Counted from the first letter of the stretch, positions 21,631 to 31,617 are shown. The stretch: DNA of 64,000 bases from Yersinia frederiksenii ATCC 33641 (GCF_000754805.1 NZ_KN150731.1:1568492-1632491); one strand, 5' to 3'. The notes: generated from the sequence alone by a model not told the origin. Made by a program: numbers and translations.

Positions 21631-22329
21631 CTAATCGAAGGTATGGTGACTTTTCTTCATTCCCTCGATTTTCATCAGGAAATTATAGATAGGTGAGAGG
21701 CGCTTAAAATCTTTGCTCAAAATATCAACCAATTGTGCAGAAAATAATGTATCCATATTTCTATGATGGCTAATTAATGCCCACGATTTTTTGTTGTACC
21801 AGGCCGCCAACTCTGGCGGTTGATCTTTAATCAATGGCCGTTTATAACTTTCGCCTTCAATAGAGAAGTTGGGATGAATACATTCAGCTATCTTGAGGAA
21901 GTCAGCTGGCGCGCGCGCCAACTGTTGCCGAAAAAGGTCCATTGTGGTTTTCGAGGCACTGTAATAACCCAGTCCATAGCGCCACCAGTCTGGGCCAAAC
22001 TCAAAAAAGTAGGTTGGCGCGTCAGTCCAGTTTTTACGCGATCGTTTGAATGTCAGCCACAGATTATTGCGATAGAGAGATTTGTCATGAGAAAAACGAG
22101 TATCGCGGTTCATGCGGGAAATGGTCTTACCAATCGCTGGGCGAGTTTCAAACAATTCATCAATCATCAGCATATCAGAGCTTAAATCAGTCACCAGTTC
22201 TCGCATGGGTTGCAGCAGGTGCCTATCATAGATATCGCGATGCTCTTCGAACCACTCCTTGTTGTTGTTCTGACTAATCTGTTGTAAAAATGTCAGACCA
22301 TCCTGAGTAAAACCGGTAAATTCACTCAT
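21631..22329 (-). CDS. DUF2461 family protein (TIGR02453-type)
   Basis: A 232-residue soluble protein with the family's opening FTQDGLTFLQQISQNNNKEWFE, central RMNRDTRFSHDKSLYRNN and YFEFGPDWWRYGLGYY, and RPLIKDQPPELAAWYN toward the C-terminus. These are standard landmarks of DUF2461, whose biochemical role is unknown. It is monocistronic, flanked by long spacers on both sides. Confidence 0.85.
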   Translation of the reverse strand: MSEFTGFTQDGLTFLQQISQNNNKEWFEEHRDIYDRHLLQPMRELVTDLSSDMLMIDELFETRPAIGKTISRMNRDTRFSHDKSLYRNNLWLTFKRSRKNWTDAPTYFFEFGPDWWRYGLGYYSASKTTMDLFRQQLARAPADFLKIAECIHPNFSIEGESYKRPLIKDQPPELAAWYNKKSWALISHHRNMDTLFSAQLVDILSKDFKRLSPIYNFLMKIEGMKKSHHTFD

Positions 22330-22849
22330 AATATTCCTTTTCTATGCTCCAGTGAGATCAAGCCTCTGTTTATAGTTTGACGCTTTTCATCCACCAAAGG
22401 CTACACCCTGATACAAAGCCCTGTCATCTCATTGCGCTAACAAAAGGACAATGATGGGGATGGTGAGGGGGATTCTGCCCAGAGTTCCAAACTCTGCCGC
22501 GATGTTTAGATAAAAAGGCCTGCTACCCTATGGCATTCAGAAATCCGCCACTGCTGTGGTATAGGTGTACGGATTACTATTGATGTTTTCCTGGGCTGAT
22601 TCACGCGCGCTGTTTAGGTCATCACTGATACGCTTGAGCAGCATGTCGATAATATTTGATTATAATTAATAGCTAAATAATTGTTTTTAGGCTGTAGGTG
22701 TCGTTCATTAATTCCACTATTGTTAAACGCGCTATTGAGAATCTATCTGTTACCTTTGTTGTCAGTCAATCTTCTGTCTAACCAGGGAGCCGCAGCAGGG
22801 TTTATCACGCCATAACTCTCGGTATTGTCATCTAAATAAAGGATAAAGA
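22330..22849. other. Spacer upstream of the metY-like gene
   Basis: About 520 bases without a convincing ORF. The metY-like promoter should lie in its right part. I saw no clear MetJ (AGACGTCT) tandem repeat or S-adenosylmethionine riboswitch. Confidence 0.5.
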
Positions 22850-24127
22850 ATGAAATTAGAAACATTATCTATTCATGCCGGTTATTCGCCAGACCCAACG
22901 ACCAAAGCGGTTGCGGTGCCTATTTATCAAACCTCTTCTTTTGCCTTTGATGATACCCAACATGGGGCTGATTTATTTGATTTAAAAGTGGCGGGCAATA
23001 TTTATTCCCGCATCATGAATCCGACCAATGATGTTTTAGAACAACGGGTTGCGGCACTGGAGGGTGGCGTTGCGGCGCTGGCGGTGGCATCAGGAATGGC
23101 GGCCATTACCTATGCTATTCAAACCATTGCTGAAGCTGGGGATAACATTGTCTCAGTAGCCAAGTTGTACGGCGGAACTTACAATTTACTGGCTCATACA
23201 TTACCGCGTTATGGTGTAGAGACTCGTTTTGCCGATCATGATGATATTGAAGCATTGGAAGCTTTAATCGATGACCGGACAAAAGCGGTTTTTTGTGAAT
23301 CTATTGGTAACCCCGCCGGTAATATTGTTGATTTGAAAAAATTGGCTGATGCTGCTCACCGCCACGGTGTCCCGCTGATTGTGGATAATACTGTCGCGAC
23401 ACCGATTCTTTGCCGACCTTTTGAGCATGGCGCCGATATTGTGGTTCATTCATTAACTAAATACATCGGCGGCCATGGTTCCAGCATTGGTGGTATCGTG
23501 GTGGACTCCGGCAAATTCCCTTGGGCACAATATCCTGAACGATTTGCACAGCTTAATACTCCGGATCCGTCATACCATGGCGTAACTTATACCGAGCAAT
23601 TCGGTGCCGCCGCTTACATTGGTCGTTGCCGGGTTGTGCCACTGCGTAATACTGGCGCGGCGCTATCTCCGTTCAACGCATTCTTGATTTTGCAGGGACT
23701 GGAAACCTTGGCGTTGCGTATGGAACGCCATACTGAAAACGCGCTGAAAGTGGCCCATTACTTAAACAATCATCCGCAAGTCAGTTGGGTCAAATACGCC
23801 GGTTTACCCGACCATCCAGAACATGAATTGGCTCAGCGTTATTTTGGTGGTAAACCTGCGGCGATACTGTCATTTGGTATCCATGGTGGTCAGGAAGCGG
23901 GTGGGCGATTTATTGACGCGCTGAATTTAGTTGTGCGGCTGGTAAATATTGGTGATGCCAAATCACTAGCTTGCCATCCGGCGTCCACCACACATCGCCA
24001 ACTTAATGATGAAGAACTGGTTAAGGCGGGCGTGCCGCGGGATATGGTGCGGTTATCAATTGGTATTGAGCATATCGACGATATTATCAATGACCTGGCT
24101 CAAGCACTGGATGCGGCGAAGCGTTAA
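22850..24127 (+). CDS. metY: O-acetylhomoserine/O-acetylserine sulfhydrylase, PLP-dependent
   Basis: A 425-residue enzyme of the Cys/Met metabolism PLP family (gamma-replacement type), which makes homocysteine or cysteine directly from sulfide and an O-acetylated amino acid. The PLP lysine is in DIVVHSLTKYIGGHG, the PLP-ring Asp region in VPLIVDNTVATP, and the phosphate-binding SGMAAITYA is present. The extra segments and 425 length favour MetY over MetB/MetC. AAAGGAT precedes the ATG. It is alone between spacer DNA and qorB. Enterobacteria normally use transsulfuration, so this is an added route; exact substrate is inferred. Confidence 0.85.
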   Translation: MKLETLSIHAGYSPDPTTKAVAVPIYQTSSFAFDDTQHGADLFDLKVAGNIYSRIMNPTNDVLEQRVAALEGGVAALAVASGMAAITYAIQTIAEAGDNIVSVAKLYGGTYNLLAHTLPRYGVETRFADHDDIEALEALIDDRTKAVFCESIGNPAGNIVDLKKLADAAHRHGVPLIVDNTVATPILCRPFEHGADIVVHSLTKYIGGHGSSIGGIVVDSGKFPWAQYPERFAQLNTPDPSYHGVTYTEQFGAAAYIGRCRVVPLRNTGAALSPFNAFLILQGLETLALRMERHTENALKVAHYLNNHPQVSWVKYAGLPDHPEHELAQRYFGGKPAAILSFGIHGGQEAGGRFIDALNLVVRLVNIGDAKSLACHPASTTHRQLNDEELVKAGVPRDMVRLSIGIEHIDDIINDLAQALDAAKR

Positions 24128-24206
24128 TATCATGGCTAAGTGTGACCGGTAGCCGATGGTTACCGGTCATCAGGATAGAGACAATATTTAGAGTGCGATC
24201 CGAGTG

Positions 24207-25064
24207 TTAAAGTGCAGCAAGAGTCGCGGCAATCACCTTGGCATAAGGTGTAGTAGGGCGACCAATAAGCTTGCTCAATGTATGGCTGTCATCAAATAAC
24301 CCGCCTTTAGCCGCGCCAGCATCAGAATTTGCCAACATGCTGGCGAAGCCCTCAGGCAATCCGGCACTGATCAGCGCTTGCTTGAAGTCTGTTTCCGATA
24401 AATCTTTGTATACCACCGGCTTACCTGATTGACGGGCAATTTCAGCCGAGAACTCAGCCAATGTGTAGCTATCATCACCCGCTAATTCATACACCTTGCC
24501 AGCTTGGTCTTCTTGGGTCAGCACGGCGGCGGCGGCTTGGGCATAATCTTCACGCGCGGCAGAAGCGATACGGCCATTCCCTACCGCCCCAATAAAGGCA
24601 CCATGAGCTACGGCGGGGGCGATACTGGCGGCGTAGTTCTCGGTGTACCAGCCATTACGCAACAACACCACCGGCAGACCTGATTTATGCAGCAATGCTT
24701 CGGTGGCACGGTGCTCTTCGCCTAATCCCAGAACGCTGGTGTCGGCATGTAATAAGCTGGTATAGGCCAGCAGTTTGACCCCAGCGTGCTTGGCGGCATT
24801 GATTACCGCAGTATGTTGGGTAACCCGTTGTCCGACTTCACTCGATGAGATTAACAGCAGTTTGTCCACCCCTTGGAAGGCGGCATCCAATGTGGCGGGT
24901 TGGCTATAATCGGCTTTACGTACCTGAAGCCCTAACGCGGCCAAATCACTGGCTTTCTCAGGATTACGGACGGCGGCAATGATTTCACTGGCAGGGACTT
25001 TTTTAAGTAATGCATCGATAACAAGGCGGCCTAGTTGGCCTGTGGCTCCGGTTACTGCGATCAT
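24207..25064 (-). CDS. qorB: QorB, NAD(P)H:quinone oxidoreductase (NmrA-like SDR)
   Basis: A 285-residue atypical short-chain dehydrogenase that reduces quinones with NADPH. The N-terminal dinucleotide motif is VTGATGQLGRL and AAVRNPEKASDL confers phosphate recognition. LRNGWYTENY and the C-terminal substrate-binding half match E. coli QorB (YtfG). It is divergent from the HxlR regulator gene ytfH across a 143-base gap that holds a near-perfect 19-base palindrome, so it is probably controlled by YtfH. Confidence 0.92.
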   Translation of the reverse strand: MIAVTGATGQLGRLVIDALLKKVPASEIIAAVRNPEKASDLAALGLQVRKADYSQPATLDAAFQGVDKLLLISSSEVGQRVTQHTAVINAAKHAGVKLLAYTSLLHADTSVLGLGEEHRATEALLHKSGLPVVLLRNGWYTENYAASIAPAVAHGAFIGAVGNGRIASAAREDYAQAAAAVLTQEDQAGKVYELAGDDSYTLAEFSAEIARQSGKPVVYKDLSETDFKQALISAGLPEGFASMLANSDAGAAKGGLFDDSHTLSKLIGRPTTPYAKVIAATLAAL

Positions 25065-25171
25065 AGTAAGGCTCCAAATTTTATATTATGGGAAAGGTGG
25101 CGCGCTGTTTTTAAGAATAAATACCCTATTATTCGTCAAAAAAGCTGCCCTTAAGATCATCATATGCAATA

Positions 25172-25190
25172 TACTAACTTTAAGTAAGTA
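25172..25190. promoter_or_regulatory. Probable HxlR-type operator between qorB and ytfH
   Basis: TACTAACTT-T-AAGTAAGTA is a 19-base palindrome with a single mismatched pair around a central T. It lies 18 bases before ytfH, in the shared divergent promoter region, the expected place for autoregulation by the HxlR protein. Confidence 0.7.
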
Positions 25191-25207
25191 CGCACCAAAA
25201 GGTTAGT

Positions 25208-25648
25208 GTGAAAATAATGAAGTCGCAAAATGTGGATGGCAATATTTCGTTTCCGGAACAGGTCCGGCGCGGTGAACTGCTTAATGTAGATTGTCCTTCA
25301 AGAGAGGTACTTAAGCGTGTCACTAGTCGTTGGGGGGTCTTAATACTGATTGCTTTGAGCAATGAAACCCTGCGCTTTAGTGCGTTAAGGCGCAAAATTG
25401 GTGGGGTTAGTGAAAAAATGCTGGCTCAGACGCTACAACACCTTGAAGAAGATGGTTTTATTGACCGTATTGCTTATCCGGTGGTACCACCCCATGTGGA
25501 ATATAAGCTGACGCCACTTGGGAAAGAAGTTCAAGAGCAGGTTGAAGGGTTGACGCTGTGGCTAGAGGAAAATCTGCATCGTATTATGGAACAGCGGCAA
25601 CAGCGGGTAGCTTCACCCTCTGTGGAGCGCAAATCTGCTGAGGCCTAA
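25208..25648 (+). CDS. ytfH: HxlR-family regulator (YtfH)
   Basis: A winged-helix regulator of the HxlR family. CPSREVLKRVTSRWGVLIL, then RRKIGGVSEKMLAQTLQHLE and AYPVVPPHVEYKLTPLG are diagnostic and very close to E. coli YtfH. The conserved Cys just before PSREVL is a candidate redox- or electrophile-sensing residue, fitting control of a quinone reductase. GTG at 25208 and ATG at 25217 are both possible starts. The C-terminus carries a longer basic tail than the E. coli protein. Confidence 0.88.
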   Translation: MKIMKSQNVDGNISFPEQVRRGELLNVDCPSREVLKRVTSRWGVLILIALSNETLRFSALRRKIGGVSEKMLAQTLQHLEEDGFIDRIAYPVVPPHVEYKLTPLGKEVQEQVEGLTLWLEENLHRIMEQRQQRVASPSVERKSAEA

Positions 25649-25704
25649 TAACAGTAGGCCATGGCATCGACCATGGCCGTTATTATTGCTGGTCGGCACG
25701 GTCA

Positions 25705-25989
25705 TTACAGTGTTTTTAATGCTGCAACTGACTCGATTGCCATCGAGGGAATAAACTCGACCACCTCGTAATGGGCCACCGCATTAAACGGATCTTCTGC
25801 CAATATTTTATCCAACTCTTCACGGGCAATACTTTTCGCCAAAATAATACCACCGGTACGCGGCACTTTACGGCCTGATGCAATAAAGGCCCCTTGCGCA
25901 TAATACTTTTTTAGCCACTCTTTATGGCTCTCAGTGAGGGGTTCAACAACTTCGATAGGTTGGTGGTAAGTGAGGGTGACGACGAACAT
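25705..25989 (-). CDS. YciI-like (dimeric alpha-beta barrel) protein
   Basis: A 94-residue single-domain protein: MFVVTLTYHQPIEVVEPL, SHKEWLKKYYAQGAFIASG and EDPFNAVAHYEVVEF match the YciI/YCII ferredoxin-like family with its His-Asp type pocket. Members are linked to dehalogenation-like or detoxification chemistry, but most have no known substrate. It is convergent with ytfH, 56 bases away. Confidence 0.8.
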   Translation of the reverse strand: MFVVTLTYHQPIEVVEPLTESHKEWLKKYYAQGAFIASGRKVPRTGGIILAKSIAREELDKILAEDPFNAVAHYEVVEFIPSMAIESVAALKTL

Positions 25990-26356
25990 GAATTATTCCT
26001 CTAAGGTTTTACCCTTTATCCTTAGCGCCGCGGGTGTATTTTCTACCTACCTGCAACACTACTGACTTTGGGTTTCTATTTGGGTACCGTCAAGATAACG
26101 CCTTGAGCCATCACTGGCATCCTAAAAATACTAAATTCCTCGCCTCTATCCCAAGCCAAGATCGAAATAGTTAAATTTCGGGTATAAAAAGCAATAATGC
26201 TTATTTTATTTATTGCGCAGTTCGGCGTCTACTCGGCACGGGCCAGTGAGGTTTTAGGGACTTTCGGTACCTGGCAATCCTTAATCTTTTGAATGACGGC
26301 GGAGCCGAGGAGAGCGGTTTCTATATTTATCTTTTGAAAAAAAACGTGAAAAAAAT
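25990..26356. other. Spacer with one very short signal-like ORF
   Basis: About 365 bases. A 31-codon frame (26197-26292, plus) starts with a hydrophobic stretch (MLILFIAQFGVYSARASEV) and stops soon after. It has no good ribosome site and could be the remnant of an exported-protein gene. Nothing else was seen. Confidence 0.4.
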
Positions 26357-26385
26357 AGCCACTGAGTATGATTAACCCAGTGGCT
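26357..26385 (-). terminator. Autotransporter terminator
   Basis: AGCCACTG and CAGTGGCT form the stem; on the minus strand a run of seven T residues follows almost directly. It lies 23 bases after the autotransporter stop. Confidence 0.85.
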
Positions 26386-26407
26386 TTATCCCGATACAGT
26401 TAAATAA

Positions 26408-29038
26408 TCAGAAGTTGTATTTTACCCCTAACATCACGGCGGTATCACTATAACCTTTACTGCCAACCTGCTGGCCTACATTGGCCCACACATTTACTTT
26501 TTTGCTCAACTGACCTTCTACCCCCAGCTTCAGTTCTGCAATATTCGCGGCGCCGTCTTGTTTCACGCTGATGCCATTCATAGTGGTGCCAAAGTCTTTA
26601 GTATTGTGGATCCAGTTGGTTTCAACAAAGGGCTGGAACATACGATCCTGGTCTTTATCCTGATCGGCATATCCGTTCATAAAGGCTTTTACCCCCAAAC
26701 GAGTCTGGATATTGCCATTTCCTTCACCGGATACCTTTGTCCCATTAGCTTCTGTATGGTCGTTTGCTTTGACTCCCATTCTGGTGATCTGAGCTTTTGG
26801 TTGAATAAAGTAAGTGGCATTTTTTGCTGCATTTTCGCCGACTTTAAAGGTATAGCCGCTTTCTACAGATGCAGTTATGCCCTTGGATTTGTACTCTTCT
26901 GTGACCAGACCTTGGCCATTTACGGTGTTATTAAACCAGCTGTATTGTGCCCAGCTATCCACATACAAGCCGGTTTTGTCTGCATCGTTAGCATACCAAG
27001 TGCCATATATCCCGGTGCTATAACCGTCCACCGATGCACGGGCGCTATAACCGGATAACTGCGATTCTGTCCGGCTTTTACTATTACCGTAACCCGCCAT
27101 CACACCCAAATGGAAACGATCTAATCCATTATTACTCCACTGTGCAATGTCCCCGCCTAACTGTACGACGTAACGATTGCTTTGGGTGCTGAGTTGGTCT
27201 TGCGTATCACGAGAGCGATTATGACCACCTTCGTTGCGTAACCATAAGCTGGTAACTTTCTGCTCCCCGGTCAGTGCATCGATATACTGAGTTTCCCCTA
27301 AGCGGTCATGTAACCGAGTCACGAACATATTGTTGGCGGCTGCCAGGTTGGCACTATAGCCGCTGGCTTCAGGACGTTCTACCATGGTGCCAGGTGTAGG
27401 GGTAGTTACAGTATCATCCGGTAAACCAGGGTCCACAGCGGCTGCAGCATACCCACTATTTAAATACCAATTGCCAGACTGACTTCCTTCTCCCCGGCCC
27501 AGATAATAGTCATAGGCTCCAGCGACAATACGCCCATCTTGAATGAACTCCCCACCAGAAGTACCTGCAACAGTAATTAGTTCAATTCCATTGAGGGTCT
27601 GTGCTCCACTGCCACCCGCATTATTGACTTTTACAAAAGTATTGCCTGAAGTATCACCCTCAACAATCAGTTTATCCGTCGCTGAGGTGTCATCTCCCAG
27701 AACCGTATTGAAAGAGAGATAACCACCGTCGCCATGATAATTACCGGTGACAGTGAGGTTTTTAAACATTGCACTGTTATTCACATAGTTAACAGTGGCC
27801 CCATCATATAAATTTAACGAGGTTACTGTGGAATCCCCCGTCATATTCCACAGACTATTTACCCCGGATATATTCAGGTTAGTTGTTCCTGGTGTGGTAC
27901 CAAGCTCAGAGATTCCAGTAAACGTTGAACTATCGGCCATTGATAAATTCAACACCCCGCCAGAAGCGGATAACAGTGATCCGGTAATATCATATTGGGC
28001 GGCATTACCCGTGATGATACTGTCTTGTCCGGTGACATAAAATGCACGGGCATTTAGTGCATTTATCGTGCCGCCAGTGAGGGTTAATTCCCCTTTCTGG
28101 GAAGCCAAAATAGCTGAAGAAGTGGCGTTTCCTCCGGTCAGTGTCACGTTGGTAGGGCCTTGAAAATTAACGTTTCCGCCGTTAGCCCATGCTCCATAGA
28201 GGGTTGCAGTGCTATCTGCGGTGGTGTTATTTATCGTAACTTCTTTTGAACCTGTGATAGTGGAGCCTGATGCATTAGCCAGAATCCCGGTTGAGCCTGA
28301 ACCCCCATTGACCAAATTGATCACCGACGTTCCGTTGAGGGCTATCGTTCCCCCTATCGGGGCCGACACAGTTCCACCTTGAGAACGAACACCATAAATT
28401 GACGCATTACTTTCAGTATTAACATTTACTGTTAATCCATCTTTAGTATTCACCTCTGTGCCCGCGATATAAGCGTAAATACCCGCTGAGTTTTTTCCGG
28501 CATTATTCAACGTGATAGTCGTATCTTCGTTGAGATAAGCTTTCATATCAGGAACGAGCATAGCACTGGTATATGGTCCGCCTTCAAGGTTAACACCATA
28601 TAGCGTGAGAGCATCATTACCATTAAGTGTAATTGTGGAGCCTGCACCTAACTCTGCGGTAATTGTAGCGGCTAATTCGGGTGTTGCCGCACTGCCATTT
28701 TTTAGCCGTAGCCCGGTAACATAGCTGCCCGTCACGCCACTATCTATATTAACGACCACATCAGTTTTGCCAAAGTTTGCAATACTGTTAAAGATACTAA
28801 TGGCGACTGGGGTAGAAGAAAAAGGTGCCGTAATATTTTGAATTACACTGATATCTCCCATATATGTGAAAGCATCATTGTCTAGTGCTGAAATACCAAA
28901 TTGATTATTAACGTTAACAGCACCGCCATTAATTGTTAATGTGTTAATATCTTTGACAATTGTAGTGGCTGGCGCGGCACTAACGGTGCCTGCCAGAGCT
29001 AAATATATGCTGAGTGTAAGTGTTTTCTTATAAATCAT
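26408..29038 (-). CDS. Autotransporter (type Va secretion) surface protein
   Basis: An 876-residue protein with a signal peptide (cut near AAPATT). Its passenger (about 25-560) is rich in Gly, Asn, Thr and Ser with repeated short beta-helix-like units such as TVTLNNAGKNSAG. A pertactin-like stretch (LTVTGNYHGDGGYLSFNTVL) follows, then a Pro/Thr hinge (about 545-555) and a C-terminal autotransporter barrel beginning near RLHDRLGETQYID and ending GVKYNF. Such proteins usually serve adhesion, aggregation or biofilm. No protease triad was recognised. It is monocistronic, with its own terminator. Confidence 0.88.
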   Translation of the reverse strand: MIYKKTLTLSIYLALAGTVSAAPATTIVKDINTLTINGGAVNVNNQFGISALDNDAFTYMGDISVIQNITAPFSSTPVAISIFNSIANFGKTDVVVNIDSGVTGSYVTGLRLKNGSAATPELAATITAELGAGSTITLNGNDALTLYGVNLEGGPYTSAMLVPDMKAYLNEDTTITLNNAGKNSAGIYAYIAGTEVNTKDGLTVNVNTESNASIYGVRSQGGTVSAPIGGTIALNGTSVINLVNGGSGSTGILANASGSTITGSKEVTINNTTADSTATLYGAWANGGNVNFQGPTNVTLTGGNATSSAILASQKGELTLTGGTINALNARAFYVTGQDSIITGNAAQYDITGSLLSASGGVLNLSMADSSTFTGISELGTTPGTTNLNISGVNSLWNMTGDSTVTSLNLYDGATVNYVNNSAMFKNLTVTGNYHGDGGYLSFNTVLGDDTSATDKLIVEGDTSGNTFVKVNNAGGSGAQTLNGIELITVAGTSGGEFIQDGRIVAGAYDYYLGRGEGSQSGNWYLNSGYAAAAVDPGLPDDTVTTPTPGTMVERPEASGYSANLAAANNMFVTRLHDRLGETQYIDALTGEQKVTSLWLRNEGGHNRSRDTQDQLSTQSNRYVVQLGGDIAQWSNNGLDRFHLGVMAGYGNSKSRTESQLSGYSARASVDGYSTGIYGTWYANDADKTGLYVDSWAQYSWFNNTVNGQGLVTEEYKSKGITASVESGYTFKVGENAAKNATYFIQPKAQITRMGVKANDHTEANGTKVSGEGNGNIQTRLGVKAFMNGYADQDKDQDRMFQPFVETNWIHNTKDFGTTMNGISVKQDGAANIAELKLGVEGQLSKKVNVWANVGQQVGSKGYSDTAVMLGVKYNF

Positions 29039-29617
29039 TATCTTGCGATACCTTATTAAACAAATTACAAATGATCATCAACTCATGTGTTAACACATGC
29101 CTAAAGGGGGTTATTGAAAATGTTAATTACTTGCCTAACATTAAATTAATGTTTTTAATGAATGCTGAGTAATGTTGTAAATAATGCTTATGGTCGACAA
29201 TAACAGATGAGGGATAAATGAAAATAAGAATGGAGGGTGTGTTTTGTAGGAATATTCTTTATTTTGATGATTTATTTTGTCTTATATATCAGGGTGTTAT
29301 TTTTAAATTTTGCTGTTTATAACAAAATAAACCCTTAAGTGATTTTTTGTTCAGGAAAGCATTATCATTATATTAACATTGGTTGGCTGTATTTTTTTCT
29401 TTATGCTGTAAATGATGGTTTTTTATTTACAGTAAATCACAAATCCTACGGAAAGTTACATTAGATGATATGACGTAAAATATGAGTCAGTGATAACTGT
29501 TCAGCGTTTCATGAGGGTTTCGGTCAGTTGAGTCTTGATGAAAGGTGTTTATTAAAGTCACAAACACCTTCAGATAAAATTAGTCCGCCAACAAAAGGTG
29601 ACTGACAAGATGAGATA
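29039..29617. other. AT-rich spacer upstream of the autotransporter
   Basis: About 580 bases of unusually AT-rich DNA, the type often bound by H-NS. The autotransporter promoter should lie in its left part. No gene, repeat or RNA-like structure was recognised. Confidence 0.55.
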
Positions 29618-30538
29618 TTATCCCAGTGATGGCCGCTTAAACCAAGATTGCACCATGCCTGGTCGAGAGAACATCACCAGGTTGCCCAAGAGAATAAGGA
29701 TCAAGCCGATAATGGCATTCAGGTGCCAGTGATAGTCTTCATAGAGGGTGGAAATGGTTAGCGCCACCAAAGGGAATAATAATGTGCTGTAAGCTGCACC
29801 ACTGGCGCCGATGCGGCCAATTAAGCTGAAGTAGGCAGCAAAGGCAATAACTGAACCGAAAATTGCCAGATACAATAATGAACCAAGGTAACTTACGGTG
29901 AGTTCGAGAGTAAAAGATTGATGCTGAATCAGACTGAAAAACCCCATCAGTATTGCGCCATAAGTCATCGCATAGGCATTGGTTGAAAGAATATCTAATC
30001 CACGCCGTTGATGACGGCTGCTAATCATATTCCCCAGTGAAAAACCGTAGGTACCCAACAGACTTAGGCCAATGCCTTTAAGTAACTCTGGCGCGATGTG
30101 TGCTGCGGTTAAATCTTGCCAAAACAAAGCAACAATACCAATCATCCCAAGAATACTGGCTGGTAGAAGGTTAGGACTGAAGCGTTGGCGGAAGAAAATC
30201 ATGCTATTGACGGCATTAAACAGAACTGCCATTGAGAAAATAACCGATTCCAGACCACTGCTGATAAAGGCCGCTGCATGATAGAAACAGTAAAAATTGA
30301 AAGCAAAAACGCAGAATCCCTGTGCTACGCAAAAAAGATGATCACGCATTGCGAGAGGGCGCAAACGGCGAGTGAGTAATAACACCAACATCATGGCACC
30401 GGCTGCCAAAGTAAACCGATAGAATATTGATACCGTAATGGCGACATCCCCTTGTTGCTGTAGGGTGATGGCAATCCACGTTGTGCCCCAAATCAATACA
30501 ACTAAAAAATAAAGCAGCGCATTCATGGTGTTTCTCAT
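29618..30538 (-). CDS. EamA/DMT-superfamily exporter
   Basis: A 306-residue inner-membrane protein with ten predicted helices in two EamA repeats; VVLIWGTTWIAITL and GTYGFSLGNMISSRHQRRG mark the two halves. Members export amino acids, metabolites or drugs; this one's substrate is unknown. A second start four codons inside (MNALLYFL) is also possible. An AraC-type regulator gene is divergently placed 170 bases away, suggesting inducible export. Confidence 0.85.
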   Translation of the reverse strand: MRNTMNALLYFLVVLIWGTTWIAITLQQQGDVAITVSIFYRFTLAAGAMMLVLLLTRRLRPLAMRDHLFCVAQGFCVFAFNFYCFYHAAAFISSGLESVIFSMAVLFNAVNSMIFFRQRFSPNLLPASILGMIGIVALFWQDLTAAHIAPELLKGIGLSLLGTYGFSLGNMISSRHQRRGLDILSTNAYAMTYGAILMGFFSLIQHQSFTLELTVSYLGSLLYLAIFGSVIAFAAYFSLIGRIGASGAAYSTLLFPLVALTISTLYEDYHWHLNAIIGLILILLGNLVMFSRPGMVQSWFKRPSLG

Positions 30539-30708
30539 GACTTCTGGAAAACCTCAGTATCAGATATCTAGCAGTGGGAGGCTTTCAGTGGCTTGCTCTG
30601 AATTGCAAAATCTTGCGCATTTTTGAGATAAATAATGGGAAAATATGGTTTGCCGCACAGCAAGTCATTAAACTGGTTTCATCCGCTTTACTACAGGAAC
30701 TCAGTGCG

Positions 30709-31584
30709 ATGTTGGAACGGTATCAAGCCTTTGAAACCCTAAGAGAACATAAAGCTCGCTTGCATGATTGTGTGCAACTCGGCTCGGGTATTCAATTGGC
30801 TGCCTGGTCAAATCGCGATGATTGCGTTACTCAAGAAAGCCCAGACCACCACACGCTAAGCCTCTATGTTGCGGATGGTTATGAGTGCTACCACAAAACG
30901 CCTGCAGGATGGAAAAACGGTGGTGGACCGGATCGTTTTTGTATTATGCCAAAGGGCAGTTTATCCAGTTGGGATGTGCGCGACGATTTATCATTCGTAC
31001 ATTTGTATTGTACCGATGAACATTTGCGCCAATTAGCGGAGCAAATCTGGGAACGGAGCCCTCAATCTATTCAGGTTGACGAACGGACTTTCGCTGAGGA
31101 TCCACACATAACGTTACTGTATCGCCAGTTTTTGTTGAACTGTAACTGGCAAGAACAGGCAAACCATTTGGCGCTCAGTAGTGCTGCGACTTTGCTGATG
31201 ACCCATCTACTGAAAAATTATACTCAGTTACAATGGGCGATGCCTGCCATTCGCGGTGGTTTAGCGCCAGTAGTATTAAAACGGGTAAAAGAGTATATCG
31301 ACGCTCATCTGTCTCAGCCGTTGCTATTATCAGACTTGGCCGGGCAGGCCGGGTTGAGTGAGTTCCATTTTGCCCGGATGTTTAAACAAAGTACTGGGCT
31401 GACGCCACACCAGTTTGTGCTGAAGATTCGTTTAGGTCGTGCTGAACAATTATTGAGGCACAGTATGATGTCGCTTATTCATATTGCTTTGGAATGCGGT
31501 TTTAGCTCGGCCAGCCACTTCAGTAACTGCTTTAAAGCGGCTTATGGACTAACCCCTTCTCTCATGCGGCAAAGGCAGTTATAG
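30709..31584 (+). CDS. AraC-family transcriptional regulator
   Basis: A regulator with an N-terminal cupin-like sensor (about 1-150) and a C-terminal double helix-turn-helix (about 190-291): LLLSDLAGQAGLSEFHFARM, then FKQSTGLTPHQFV, and IALECGFSSASHFSNCFKAA. The ATG at 30709 (MLERYQAFETL), with AGGA upstream, gives 291 residues; a longer frame from 30574 reads through probable promoter DNA. It is divergent from the EamA exporter gene and is its likely regulator, by position only. Confidence 0.85.
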   Translation: MLERYQAFETLREHKARLHDCVQLGSGIQLAAWSNRDDCVTQESPDHHTLSLYVADGYECYHKTPAGWKNGGGPDRFCIMPKGSLSSWDVRDDLSFVHLYCTDEHLRQLAEQIWERSPQSIQVDERTFAEDPHITLLYRQFLLNCNWQEQANHLALSSAATLLMTHLLKNYTQLQWAMPAIRGGLAPVVLKRVKEYIDAHLSQPLLLSDLAGQAGLSEFHFARMFKQSTGLTPHQFVLKIRLGRAEQLLRHSMMSLIHIALECGFSSASHFSNCFKAAYGLTPSLMRQRQL

Positions 31585-31617
31585 CGAGTCTCTGCTGATG
31601 CGAATGTCTGTTGAAGG

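Noticed and set aside
26197-26292. 31-codon signal-peptide-like frame
   Set aside because: No ribosome binding site and an abrupt end; perhaps a remnant but not supportable as a gene.
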